Positions 53,537 to 61,762 of a stretch of DNA of 64,000 bases are shown here, one piece after another. The stretch covers positions 25,936 through 89,935 of the forward strand of contig CAIKZO010000031.1 of assembly GCA_903832005.1 (NCBI GenBank), in the 5' to 3' direction. The number at the start of each line of letters is the position of its first letter. Positions within the stretch are counted from its first letter, which is position 1. The DNA is from Enhydrobacter aerosaccus. GTDB taxonomy: Bacteria > Pseudomonadota > Alphaproteobacteria > Reyranellales > Reyranellaceae. The notes beneath the pieces were generated by a model. It was not told the origin of the DNA and made no database searches. It saw only the letters and a program-made list of their open reading frames with translations. Position numbers and translations under genes: made by a program.

Positions 53537-54577
53537 ATGAGCTTCAAAGTCCGCATCGCTTCCGCCGACCGCACCATCGACGTGTCGACAGGCGAGACCA
53601 TTCTCGACGCCGCGCTCGATGCCGGCATCGGCTATCCGTTCGGCTGCCAGTCGGGCAACTGCGGCGCCTGCAAATCGCACCTGCTGAAGGGCGAGGTGGC
53701 GATGGACGGCTACTCCGAGTTCGCCCTGGGCGACGATGAGAAGGCCGGCGGTTTCATCCTCGCCTGCCGCGCGATGCCCACGTCGGACTGCGAGGTTGCC
53801 TGGCTCCAGGAAGAAGACGATCTCGTCAGTCATCCCCGCCAGATTCTTGCGACCACGGTGCTGTCGATCGACGATGTAACGCACGACATCAAGCGCGTGC
53901 GGCTGGCCGTCCCGTCGGATGAGCCCTTCTATTTCTCGGCAGGTCAGTTTGCGTCGGTCACCTTCGAGACCTGCGCGCCGCGCGACTATTCGATGGCCAA
54001 CGTGCCGGGCGACCCCGTGCTCGAATTCCATATCCGGCGCAGCGCCGGCGCCACCGTCAGCGCCTATGTGGCGGAGAAGCTGAAAGTCGGCGATCCCGTA
54101 CGGGTCGAGGGGCCGTTCGGCGCCTCACATCTGCGCGAAGCCCATCGAGGGCCGATCATCGCGGTCGCCGGCGGCTCGGGCATGGCGCCGATGAAGTCGA
54201 TCGTCGAGCGCGCTCTGGCGCTGGGCATGCCGCAGCACATCTATTTCTATTTCGGCGTCCGCACTGAGCGCGACCTCTACCTGCACGACCACTTCATCGA
54301 GCTGGCAAAGAAGCACCCGACCCTGCATTTCATTCCCGTGCTGAGCGAAGGCGACGGCATCGATCGCCGCTGCGGCCTGGTGCACGAGGCGGTCGCCGCC
54401 GACTGGGACGAGTTCGACGGTTGCAAGGCCTATCTCGCCGGCCCGCCGGTGATGGTCGAGGCGGCCACGAAGCTGATGGAGCAGCGCGACATGCGGCGGC
54501 TCGATATCCATGCGGATGCTTTCTACACGGCCGCCGAAATGGCGAGCGCGGGAAAGAAGACGGGAGCGGAACTCTGA
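53537..54577 (+). CDS. 2Fe-2S ferredoxin-NAD(P)H reductase (oxygenase/CDP-6-deoxyglucoseen reductase type)
   Basis: A 346-residue electron-transfer protein: an N-terminal plant-type 2Fe-2S domain with C37, C42, C45 and C77 (GCQSGNCGACKSHL, ILACRAM), a FAD domain with RDYSMAN (RxYS) and an NAD(P) domain with AVAGGSGMAPMKSIVERAL. This is the reductase type that feeds ring-hydroxylating or other oxygenases. No oxygenase component is adjacent, though the 2OG enzyme (44693) and luciferase-like enzyme (30496) lie in the window. It overlaps the hydrolase gene by one base (TGATG). Confidence 0.93.
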   Translation: MSFKVRIASADRTIDVSTGETILDAALDAGIGYPFGCQSGNCGACKSHLLKGEVAMDGYSEFALGDDEKAGGFILACRAMPTSDCEVAWLQEEDDLVSHPRQILATTVLSIDDVTHDIKRVRLAVPSDEPFYFSAGQFASVTFETCAPRDYSMANVPGDPVLEFHIRRSAGATVSAYVAEKLKVGDPVRVEGPFGASHLREAHRGPIIAVAGGSGMAPMKSIVERALALGMPQHIYFYFGVRTERDLYLHDHFIELAKKHPTLHFIPVLSEGDGIDRRCGLVHEAVAADWDEFDGCKAYLAGPPVMVEAATKLMEQRDMRRLDIHADAFYTAAEMASAGKKTGAEL

Positions 54578-55395
54578 TGGAACGCAAGATCGGCAAACTG
54601 AAGCGCCCCTTCGGCAACCTGCATTACGAGGTGACGGGCAGCGGCCCAGCCCTCGTCTTCGCCCACGGGCTGGGCGGCAACCAGATGAGCTGGTGGCAGC
54701 AGGTCGCGCACTTCGCGCCGCACTACACCTGCGTGAGCTTCGCCCATCGCGGCTTCGCGCCCTCCGATCCCGTGCCCGGCGGCCCCGATCCAGCCGACTA
54801 CGCGGGCGACCTCGCCGCCCTGATCGACGAGTTGGGCTTTGCCGACGTGCGGCTGGTCGGACAGTCGATGGGCGGCTGGACGATGCTGGAATATGCGATC
54901 GCCCATCCAGCCAAGGTGAAGGCGCTGGTGCTGAGTTCGACCTCCGGCACGATCGATCGCCGCGCCACCGACCCGTCCGGCGGCAAGGATTACGACGCCT
55001 GGTTTGCCCGGGCCGAGCAGCTCAACAAGGAAGGCGTCGCCAAGGGCATCCATCCCGCGATGGGCGCCAAGGGCTCGGCGCGCGCACCGGCGCTCCTTCT
55101 TCTGTACCGCTCGATCGACGAGATGGCAGGCACGCTCGACAAGGAGAAGCTGCGCGAAGGCCTGCGCCGCACGGCGACGCGTCGCCTGGCCGATCTCGCG
55201 CATTTCACCGTGCCGACGCTGTTGATCGCGGGCGCCGACGACACGGTGTTCCCGCCGTTCCTCTCCGCGGCGATCGCCGCCAAGCTTCCGCACGGCGAAG
55301 CGGAGATGCTGGCCGACGCAGGCCACTCGCCATACTTCGATCACGCCGCTACCTTCAACAAGCTGGTGGAGGCCTTCCTCGCCCGCCACCGCTGA
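54577..55395 (+). CDS. Alpha/beta hydrolase
   Basis: A 272-residue hydrolase: oxyanion FAHGLGGNQMSWW, nucleophile VGQSMGGWTMLEY (GxSxG), acid in IAGADDTVFPP, histidine in DAGHSPYFDH. The ATG is fixed by the TGATG overlap with the reductase gene. It resembles the meta-cleavage or 3-oxoadipate enol-lactone hydrolase group, but no ring-cleavage dioxygenase is nearby. It probably opens an ester or lactone formed in the local pathway. Confidence 0.92.
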   Translation: MERKIGKLKRPFGNLHYEVTGSGPALVFAHGLGGNQMSWWQQVAHFAPHYTCVSFAHRGFAPSDPVPGGPDPADYAGDLAALIDELGFADVRLVGQSMGGWTMLEYAIAHPAKVKALVLSSTSGTIDRRATDPSGGKDYDAWFARAEQLNKEGVAKGIHPAMGAKGSARAPALLLLYRSIDEMAGTLDKEKLREGLRRTATRRLADLAHFTVPTLLIAGADDTVFPPFLSAAIAAKLPHGEAEMLADAGHSPYFDHAATFNKLVEAFLARHR

Positions 55396-55407
55396 GGAGA
55401 GTGGGCT

Positions 55408-56943
55408 TTGTCGACCGAAAATCCGCGCATCGCCGTCCTGGGATTCGCCATCGAGTGCAATCGCTTCTCGCCGGTGGCGACGGCGCAGGATTTCGAGGAC
55501 GACGTCGACATCCGCGGCAACCGCATCGTCACCGAGGCGCGCTCGGCCGCCGCGATCACGCTGCCCGACCTGCCAGGCTTCTTCACCGCGATGGACTCTT
55601 CGGGCCCATGGACGCCGGTGCCGATCCGGGTGGCACAAGCGCAGCCCGGCGGGCCGGTCGAGGAGCAGTTCTTCAAGAACTTCCTGGCGGAGATCGCGGC
55701 CGGCCTGAAATCCGTCCTGCCGCTCGATGGCATCTTCGTGTCCTGCCATGGCGCCGCGCTGGCTGAAGGCACCGACGATCCCGATGGCGACCTGTTCGAG
55801 ATCATCCGCTCGGTCGTCGGCCCGGACGTGCCCGTTGTTGCCGTGTTCGACCTGCACGCCAACGTCTCGCGCCGCATGACCGACAATCTCTCGGTCTTCG
55901 TGGGCTATCTCGAGAACCCGCACAACGACATCCGCGAGCGCGGCATCGAGGCCGCCGGCCACCTGCGAGAGTGCCTCGCCGGCGCGAAGACCGCCGTCAC
56001 GATGGTGAAGGTGCCGATCGTCTCGCCGCCGATCGCGTTGCTGACGGCACAGGGCCCCTACGCCGACCTGATCAACTACGGCCAGACGAAGGTGGGTGGC
56101 GATATCGTGAACGTGTCGGTGATGGCGGGCTTCGCCTACAGCGACTCGCCCAAGAACGGCCTCACCGCCGTGGTGACGGCGCGCAACGGCAAACGCGAGG
56201 CGGCGGCCGCGCTGTCGCTCGACATCGCCCAACGCGCCTGGGGCATGCGCGAGCGCTTCAAGAAAGAGATGATGAAGCTCGACGATGCCGTCCAGTTCGC
56301 CGTCTCGGTGGGCCGCGATCCTCGCTACAAGCCGATCATCCTGGCCGACGTCGCCGACAATCCCGGCGGTGGCGCGCGCGGCAACACGACGTTCCTGTTG
56401 CGGGCGCTGAAGGAAGCCGGCGTCGACGGCGTGGTCTTCGGCGTGTTCAACGATGCAGCCCTGGCCGCCGAAGCACACAAGCTGGGCGAAGGTGCGAGCT
56501 TCACCGCGCACTTCAACACCAAAGAGACACACGAATTCTCCAAGCCCTGGGCCTGCGAGGCCAAGGTGCTGAAGCTCACCGACGGCACCTATATCGGCCG
56601 GCGCGGCGTGCTGAAGGGTGTGTCGGCCGACATGGGCCCGTCGGCGCTGCTCGATCTCGGTGGCATCCGGCTCGTGGTCATCACCATCCGCTGCCAGTGT
56701 ATGGACCCGATGCAGCTCGAGAGCTTCGGCATCGACATTGCCCAGGCCCGTACTGTCGTGGTCAAGAGCCGCGGCCATTTCCGTGGCGGTTACGACGAGT
56801 TCTTCGCGCCCGAGCAGATCTACGAAGTCGACTGCCCCGGTCTCACCTCGCCAGTGCTGGGCAACTTCAACTGGTCGAAGCTGCCGCGCCCCGTCTATCC
56901 GCTCGACGACCACACGACCTGGACGCCCCCCGCCACCGTTTGA
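55408..56943 (+). CDS. M81 family metallopeptidase (MlrC/microcystinase C-like)
   Basis: A 511-residue Zn enzyme of the M81 family (RIAVLGFAIECNRFSPVATAQDF; FVSCHGAALAEGTDDPDGDLFE with Asp and His ligands; VFDLHANVSRRM). Bacterial members occur widely next to transport genes and probably cleave unusual amides or peptides; few have known substrates. It starts at TTG with GAGGAG ten bases upstream. The binding-protein gene 10 bp downstream suggests uptake of a peptide-like substrate for this enzyme. Confidence 0.92.
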   Translation: MSTENPRIAVLGFAIECNRFSPVATAQDFEDDVDIRGNRIVTEARSAAAITLPDLPGFFTAMDSSGPWTPVPIRVAQAQPGGPVEEQFFKNFLAEIAAGLKSVLPLDGIFVSCHGAALAEGTDDPDGDLFEIIRSVVGPDVPVVAVFDLHANVSRRMTDNLSVFVGYLENPHNDIRERGIEAAGHLRECLAGAKTAVTMVKVPIVSPPIALLTAQGPYADLINYGQTKVGGDIVNVSVMAGFAYSDSPKNGLTAVVTARNGKREAAAALSLDIAQRAWGMRERFKKEMMKLDDAVQFAVSVGRDPRYKPIILADVADNPGGGARGNTTFLLRALKEAGVDGVVFGVFNDAALAAEAHKLGEGASFTAHFNTKETHEFSKPWACEAKVLKLTDGTYIGRRGVLKGVSADMGPSALLDLGGIRLVVITIRCQCMDPMQLESFGIDIAQARTVVVKSRGHFRGGYDEFFAPEQIYEVDCPGLTSPVLGNFNWSKLPRPVYPLDDHTTWTPPATV

Positions 56944-56953
56944 GGAGCCCGCC

Positions 56954-58537
56954 ATGAAGCGCCGCACCCTGCTCGCCGCCACGCCCCTGCTCGTGGCCGG
57001 GCCTGCTCTCGCCCAGGCCCAGACCCAGGCGAAACCCAAGACGCTGCGCGTGGTCATGCAGTCGGACCTGAAGATCCTCGATCCGGTGTGGACGACGGCC
57101 TACATCGTGCGCAACCACGGCTTCCTAATCTACGACCAGCTCTTTGCGCTCGACGACAAGTTGAAGCCACAGCCGCAGATGGTCGACACCTGGAAAATGA
57201 GCGACGACAAGCTCACCTGGAGCTTCACCCTGCGCGATGGGTTGAAGTGGCACGACGATACGCCCGTCACCACCGCCGACGTCATCCCCTCGATCAAGCG
57301 CTGGACCGACAAGGACGTGGTCGGCGGCGTGTTCGCCAAGTTCATCAAGGAGATGAAGGCGATCGACGACAAGACCTTCGAGATCGCGCTCAAGGAACCG
57401 TTCGGCCTGATGCTGCCGTCGCTCGCGCGCTCCTCGTCTATCCCGCTGCTGATCATGCCCAAGCGGGTGGCCGAGCTGCCGGTCAGCCAGCAGGCCTCCG
57501 ACATGACCGGCTCCGGCCCCTTTATCTTCAAGAAGGACGAGTGGAAGCCCGGCGAGAAGACCGTTTATGTGCGCAATCCCGCCTACGTGCCGCGCAAGGA
57601 GCCGCCGTCGGGCCTGGCCGGCGGCAAGGTGGCCAAGCTCGATAGGGTCGAATGGGTCTCCATTCCCGACGCGCAGACGGCGATCAACGCCCTGCAGCAG
57701 GGCGAGATCGACATGATCGAGCAGCCTTCGCACGACCTGCTGCCCGAGATCGCCAAGGACAAGAACGTCGAGGTCGTCACCCTCGACGTGCTCGGCAACA
57801 CCTTCGTGCTGCGCTTCAACTGGAAGCAGCCGCCGTTCAACGACGTGCGCTATCGCCGCGCCGCGGAGTACGCCCTCAACCAGGCCGACTTCATGAAGGC
57901 CGTGATCGGCGATCCGCACTACTTCAAGGAGTGCAAGGGCGTGTTCGGCTGTGGCGGCACGCCGTACGAGAGCCGCGTCGGCTTCGACGGCCTGCTGGAG
58001 TCGAACTTCGCCGAATCGAAGAAGATCCTGAAAGAAGCGGGCTACGACGGCACGCCGATCGTGTTGCTGCAGTCGACCGACCTCGCCGTGCTCACCAACC
58101 TGGCGCCGGTCGCCAAGACGCTGCTCGAACAGGGCGGCTTCAAGGTCGATCTACAGTCGATGGACTGGCAGACGGTGGTGAACCGGCGCGCCCGCAAAGA
58201 CCCGATCGGCAAGGGCGGCTGGAACATCTCGCTGACGGCAGCCGCCGTCACCCTGCTGATCGACCCGATCAACAACCACTATACCGAGGCGAGCGGCGAC
58301 CGCGCCCAGTTCGGCTGGCCGCTCGACCAGGAGATCGAGAAGCTGCGCATGGATTTCGTGCGCGAGACCGATCCCAAGAAGCAGTTCGAGATCGCCGAGA
58401 AGGTCCAGAAGCGCGTCATCGAACAGGGCGTGCTGGTGCCGCTCGGCCAGTACCTCCAGCCCCTGGCCCGGCGCCGCAACGTCAGCGGCAATCTGCAGTC
58501 CCCTGTCACCGTGTTCTGGAACGTCGATAAGAAGTAG
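56954..58537 (+). CDS. ABC transporter substrate-binding protein, family 5 (peptide/nickel type)
   Basis: A 527-residue periplasmic receptor with signal peptide RRTLLAATPLLVAGPALAQAQ and SBP_bac_5 signatures (LFALDDKLKPQPQMVDTWKMSDDKLTWSFTLRDGLKWHDDTPVTTADV; YRRAAEYALNQ). GAGGAG precedes the ATG. No DppBCDF-type permease or ATPase is adjacent, so it must use components encoded elsewhere. It is followed after 79 bp by a TRAP receptor gene, so two different receptor types are arranged in tandem behind the M81 gene. Confidence 0.93.
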   Translation: MKRRTLLAATPLLVAGPALAQAQTQAKPKTLRVVMQSDLKILDPVWTTAYIVRNHGFLIYDQLFALDDKLKPQPQMVDTWKMSDDKLTWSFTLRDGLKWHDDTPVTTADVIPSIKRWTDKDVVGGVFAKFIKEMKAIDDKTFEIALKEPFGLMLPSLARSSSIPLLIMPKRVAELPVSQQASDMTGSGPFIFKKDEWKPGEKTVYVRNPAYVPRKEPPSGLAGGKVAKLDRVEWVSIPDAQTAINALQQGEIDMIEQPSHDLLPEIAKDKNVEVVTLDVLGNTFVLRFNWKQPPFNDVRYRRAAEYALNQADFMKAVIGDPHYFKECKGVFGCGGTPYESRVGFDGLLESNFAESKKILKEAGYDGTPIVLLQSTDLAVLTNLAPVAKTLLEQGGFKVDLQSMDWQTVVNRRARKDPIGKGGWNISLTAAAVTLLIDPINNHYTEASGDRAQFGWPLDQEIEKLRMDFVRETDPKKQFEIAEKVQKRVIEQGVLVPLGQYLQPLARRRNVSGNLQSPVTVFWNVDKK

Positions 58538-58616
58538 CGGCGCGCGTCGCGAAATGCGAACCTCCCCCTAACAACGGACGGTCGATCAGGCCGCCGGTAG
58601 GTAGAGGGGAAACTCC

Positions 58617-59615
58617 ATGACGAAAGCGTATTTTATGCGCTCGGCGGCCATTGCGGTCGCGTGCGTTGCCTTCACGGCCTCCAGTCAGGCCCAGACCAAG
58701 CATTTCAAGTTCGGCTACGACCAGCCGCACACCACGGGCTACGGCATCGTGGGCGACATCTTCAACGCCAAGCTGAAGGAACTCAGCAAGGGCGCGATGG
58801 AGATCGACCAGTATCCCGGCGCCCAGCTCGGCCAGGAGCCGCAGATGCTGCAGCTGGTGAAGTCGGGCGATCTCGACTTCATGATCTCCTCCTCGGCCAA
58901 CGCCGCGACCGTCTCGCCCGAGGCGGGCGTGATGTCGATGCACTTCCTGTTCCGCTCGGAAGACCATCTGATCAAGTCGATCGCCAGTCCTGAACTCAGC
59001 AAAGCTGTGCGCGCGATGATCGAGGAGACGGTCAAGGGCAGCCATGTGCTCGCCCTCACCACGCTCGGCCTCCGTCATATGTACGGCAAGGCGGAGGTGA
59101 CCAAGGTCGAGGACATCAAGGGCAAGAAGGTACGCGTGCAGGCGACGCCGACCGAGGACACCACGTTCCCGGCCTATGGCGCGCAGACCGTCCACATGCC
59201 CTTCGGTAGCGTCTACACCTCGTTGCAGACCGGCGTGATGGACTTCGCCGAGAACGGTGTGAACGTCTATCTCGCCAACAAGCACTATGAAGTGGCCCCC
59301 GTCCTGTCGCTCACCGAGCATGAGGCCAACAACAGCCTGATCTGGACCTCCGACAAGCTGTGGTCGAGCCTGACCGACGAGCAGAAGGGCTGGGTCCAGG
59401 CCGCGGCCGACGAGGTCGCCAAGACCGAGCCCGCAAAAGCGCTGCAGCTCGAGCACGATTCGGCGACCAAGCTGAAGAGCCTGGGCGTGAAGATCGTCGA
59501 CAAGGTCGACAAGTCGGGCTTCATCAAGGTGGCGCAGCCGCTGCTCGAGAAGATGTCGAAGGACCTCGGACCGAACGCCGCCAAGATCCAGCAGATCATC
59601 AGCGCGATCCAGTAA
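58617..59615 (+). CDS. dctP: TRAP transporter substrate-binding protein DctP
   Basis: A 332-residue periplasmic receptor with signal peptide (FMRSAAIAVACVAFTASSQAQ). The DctP fold is visible in FKFGYDQPHTTGYGIVGDIFNAKLKELSKGAMEIDQYPGAQLGQEPQMLQLVKSGDLDFM and KKVRVQATPTEDTTFPAYGAQTVHMPFGSVYTSLQTGVMD. The arginine expected to hold the ligand carboxylate is in KVRVQATP. GAGGGGAAACTCC precedes the ATG. The stop overlaps the small-permease start by one base. Confidence 0.95.
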   Translation: MTKAYFMRSAAIAVACVAFTASSQAQTKHFKFGYDQPHTTGYGIVGDIFNAKLKELSKGAMEIDQYPGAQLGQEPQMLQLVKSGDLDFMISSSANAATVSPEAGVMSMHFLFRSEDHLIKSIASPELSKAVRAMIEETVKGSHVLALTTLGLRHMYGKAEVTKVEDIKGKKVRVQATPTEDTTFPAYGAQTVHMPFGSVYTSLQTGVMDFAENGVNVYLANKHYEVAPVLSLTEHEANNSLIWTSDKLWSSLTDEQKGWVQAAADEVAKTEPAKALQLEHDSATKLKSLGVKIVDKVDKSGFIKVAQPLLEKMSKDLGPNAAKIQQIISAIQ

Positions 59616-60172
59616 TGGCGGACGAACGCTCGCTGGTTCTGCAGAAGCAGCGGCAGCTGAAATGGCCGGCGCTCGACTGGCTTGAGAGGGTGCTGATGGT
59701 GGGGTGCGGGCTCACGCTCTTCGCCTTCAGCCTGTCGGTGGTCTGCGACATCGTCACTCGCGAGATCGGCCATCCGTGGCTGTGGTTGCAGGAGGTCACC
59801 TCGACCTTCTTCATCTATGGCGTCTTCATCGGGGCGGCAGTAGCGACACGGCGCAACGACCATCTGTTCCTGGCGGCGATCGGCGAATCGATGACCGGCC
59901 GGCCCCGCCTGATGATCGAGACGGCGATCCGGATCGTCGTAATCTGTGTCGGTCTGTTCCTCGCCTGGTACGGCTACATCAATTTCCTGCGCGGCTTCTC
60001 GAGCTTCCGCATGCCGTCGATGACGCCAATCGCCTCGCTCTACGCCGCCATCCCGATCAGCGGCGCGTTGATTGCGCTCTTCGCCTTCGAGCAGCTGGTC
60101 AACGGCTGGAAAAACGGCTTCGAGAAATCGGAAGAAGACCGGCTGGCTGAAGAGAAGGCAGGTCACCTGTGA
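59615..60172 (+). CDS. dctQ: TRAP transporter small permease DctQ
   Basis: A 185-residue four-helix membrane subunit (ERVLMVGCGLTLFAFSLSVVCDIVTREIGHPWLWLQEVTSTFFIYGVFIGAAVATRRNDH is the family core, ending in the RNDH-like motif). It works with DctM to import organic acids using the Na+ gradient. The ATG is fixed by the TAATG overlap with dctP. The GTG start of dctM overlaps its stop. Confidence 0.95.
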   Translation: MADERSLVLQKQRQLKWPALDWLERVLMVGCGLTLFAFSLSVVCDIVTREIGHPWLWLQEVTSTFFIYGVFIGAAVATRRNDHLFLAAIGESMTGRPRLMIETAIRIVVICVGLFLAWYGYINFLRGFSSFRMPSMTPIASLYAAIPISGALIALFAFEQLVNGWKNGFEKSEEDRLAEEKAGHL

Positions 60173-61509
60173 ACAACGGCGCAATCCTCCTGACCATGGC
60201 GGCGCTCTTCCTGTGCTTCGGGTATCTGGGCGTTCCGGTCGCCTTCTCCCTGACCGCGGGCGTCCTGGTCGGCGTGGCCTTCACCGACGTGAGCTACGCT
60301 TCCATCGTGCAGAAGATGTTCGACGGCGTGGATTCGGAGGCACTGCTCGCCATCCCGTTCTTCCTGCTGGTCGGCGAGCTGATGAGCTCGGCCAACGTCG
60401 TGCAGCGCGTGATCAACCTGTCGCTGTCGCTCGTCGGCCACATGAAGGGCGGCCTCAGCCAGGTCGTCGCCGTGTTCAGCATGTTCTTCTCGGAGATGTC
60501 GGGCTCGACGACCGCCGACGTCGCCGTAATGAGCCGTACCTTGGGCGTCTCGATGCGCAAGGAGGGCTACGACCCGCCCTTCATCGCCGCCATCATCGCC
60601 TCGGCCTCGACCATCGCGGCCCTTGTGCCGCCCTCGATCACCGCCGTGGTCTATGGCGCGGTCGGCAACGTCTCGATCGCGGGCCTGTTCATGGCGGGCT
60701 TCGTGCCGGGCTTCATGATCGCCATCGGCCTGATGATCTATTGCTATTTCTTTGGACCGATCGGCATCCGCCGACCGCGCTCGAGCTTCGGCCAGATCGC
60801 CACCGCGGCCAAGGAATCGGCGCTGCCGCTGATGATCCCGGTGATCCTGCTGGGCGGCATCCTGACCGGCTGGTTCACCCCCACCGAGGCCGGCGTCGTG
60901 GCCGTCAGCTGGATCCTGCTGGTGGTGATCCCGCTCCTCAATCCGAAACACGTCACCAAGCTGCCGCGCGACTTCTGCTTCGCCGGCCTGATCTATTCGC
61001 TGCCGCTGATCACCATCGCCGCCGCCACGGCATTCGGCTGGATGCTGGCTTACCTGCGCGGCGCCATCGTGATCTCTGACGTGATCACGGGTCTGGCCGG
61101 CAACGACCCGCATCTGATCATGTTGCTGTTGGTCGTTCTGTTCACGGTGATCGGCGATTTCATCGAGCCGGTGCCGACCATCATCATCTTCATGCCGCTG
61201 GTGAACTCGCTCACCGAGGCAGGCAGCATCAACCCGGTGCACATGGGCGTGGTGCTGATCGTGACGCTGGCCTTCGGCCTGATCACGCCGCCCTACGGGC
61301 TGGTGCTGCTGATGGCCTCGAAGTTCGTGGGCGTGCCCTTCTCCAAGGCACTGAAAGCTGCGCTGCCGATCTATGTCGTCTTCTTGGCCACGCTTGTGTT
61401 CACGATCTTCGCGCCGTCGGTCGTGCTCTGGATCCCCAAGCACGTGATGCCGCAGGCCGTCGGCTGCTTCAAGAACCCGAGCGGCGACGGCTACATCTGC
61501 CCGCCGTGA
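60169..61509 (+). CDS. dctM: TRAP transporter large permease DctM
   Basis: A 446-residue membrane transporter with about twelve helices. Family motifs: PFFLLVGELMSSANVVQRVINLSLSLVGHMKGGLSQVV, SGSTTADVAVMSRTLG, LVPPSITAVVYGAVG, and the C-terminal GLITPPYGLVLLMASKFVGVPFSKAL. GTG start, overlapping the dctQ stop (GTGA). A completed P-Q-M set makes this the one clearly whole transporter here; substrate unknown, probably a carboxylate. Confidence 0.95.
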   Translation: MNNGAILLTMAALFLCFGYLGVPVAFSLTAGVLVGVAFTDVSYASIVQKMFDGVDSEALLAIPFFLLVGELMSSANVVQRVINLSLSLVGHMKGGLSQVVAVFSMFFSEMSGSTTADVAVMSRTLGVSMRKEGYDPPFIAAIIASASTIAALVPPSITAVVYGAVGNVSIAGLFMAGFVPGFMIAIGLMIYCYFFGPIGIRRPRSSFGQIATAAKESALPLMIPVILLGGILTGWFTPTEAGVVAVSWILLVVIPLLNPKHVTKLPRDFCFAGLIYSLPLITIAAATAFGWMLAYLRGAIVISDVITGLAGNDPHLIMLLLVVLFTVIGDFIEPVPTIIIFMPLVNSLTEAGSINPVHMGVVLIVTLAFGLITPPYGLVLLMASKFVGVPFSKALKAALPIYVVFLATLVFTIFAPSVVLWIPKHVMPQAVGCFKNPSGDGYICPP

Positions 61510-61580
61510 CCCAGTAATGACCATAAGCCGGGATTTTCGCGACCGCGCTTAAAATGCGCGGATGAACACGCTCCCTTGTC

Positions 61581-61601
61581 GTCCTGAGCGTAGCGAAGGA
61601 C
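61581..61601. repeat. Short palindrome of a common dispersed type
   Basis: GTCCT (61581-61585) pairs with AGGAC (61597-61601), and the interior GAGCGTAGCGA adds imperfect symmetry. It lies beside the larger REP-like palindrome. Short repeats of this form are frequent between alphaproteobacterial genes. It is not followed by a T-tract. Confidence 0.5.
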
Positions 61602-61649
61602 CTTGCCTCTCGCCCCGGACTCCGTACGCCACCTGCGCTAGATCCGGAA

Positions 61650-61743
61650 CCAACCTCATCCTGAGGAGCGAGCGCAGCGAGCGTCTCGAAGGATGGGCAA
61701 CACACGAGGTGCTCGGTCCCATCCTTCGAGACGCGCTCCTCAG
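61650..61743. repeat. REP-like palindrome interrupted by the IS110 element (left part)
   Basis: Related to the intact palindrome at 6051-6166. The inner 17-bp arms (61681-61697 and 61718-61734) are exact reverse complements. The outer left arm (61650-61669) reads CCAACCTCATC then CTGAGGAGC. The right arm starts GCTCCTCAG at 61735-61743 and stops there, continuing at 62870 as GATGAGGTTGG. Joining 61743 to 62870 restores a perfect 20-bp outer arm, showing that the IS inserted here. The left arm keeps an unoccupied exact copy of the target CTCATCCTGAGGA at 61655-61667. Confidence 0.92.
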
Positions 61744-61756
61744 CGACTGTGTCTGA

Positions 61757-61762
61757 GGTCAA
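61757..61762 (-). promoter_or_regulatory. TTGACC -35-like element at IS right end (circle-junction promoter half)
   Basis: On the minus strand TTGACC lies 13 bp inside the right end. If the element's ends were joined at CT, TGTAAG at the start of the left end would follow after 15 bp, forming a -35/-10 pair reading into the leader RNA and recombinase gene. IS110 elements are known to build a promoter this way in the excised circle. The -10 match is only 4 of 6 and the spacing is short, so this is a moderate prediction. Confidence 0.45.

Noticed and set aside
54523..57057. Open frame of 844 codons on the minus strand
   Set aside because: It lies antisense to the Fe-S reductase end, hydrolase, M81 and binding-protein genes, has shadow-like composition and no motif.
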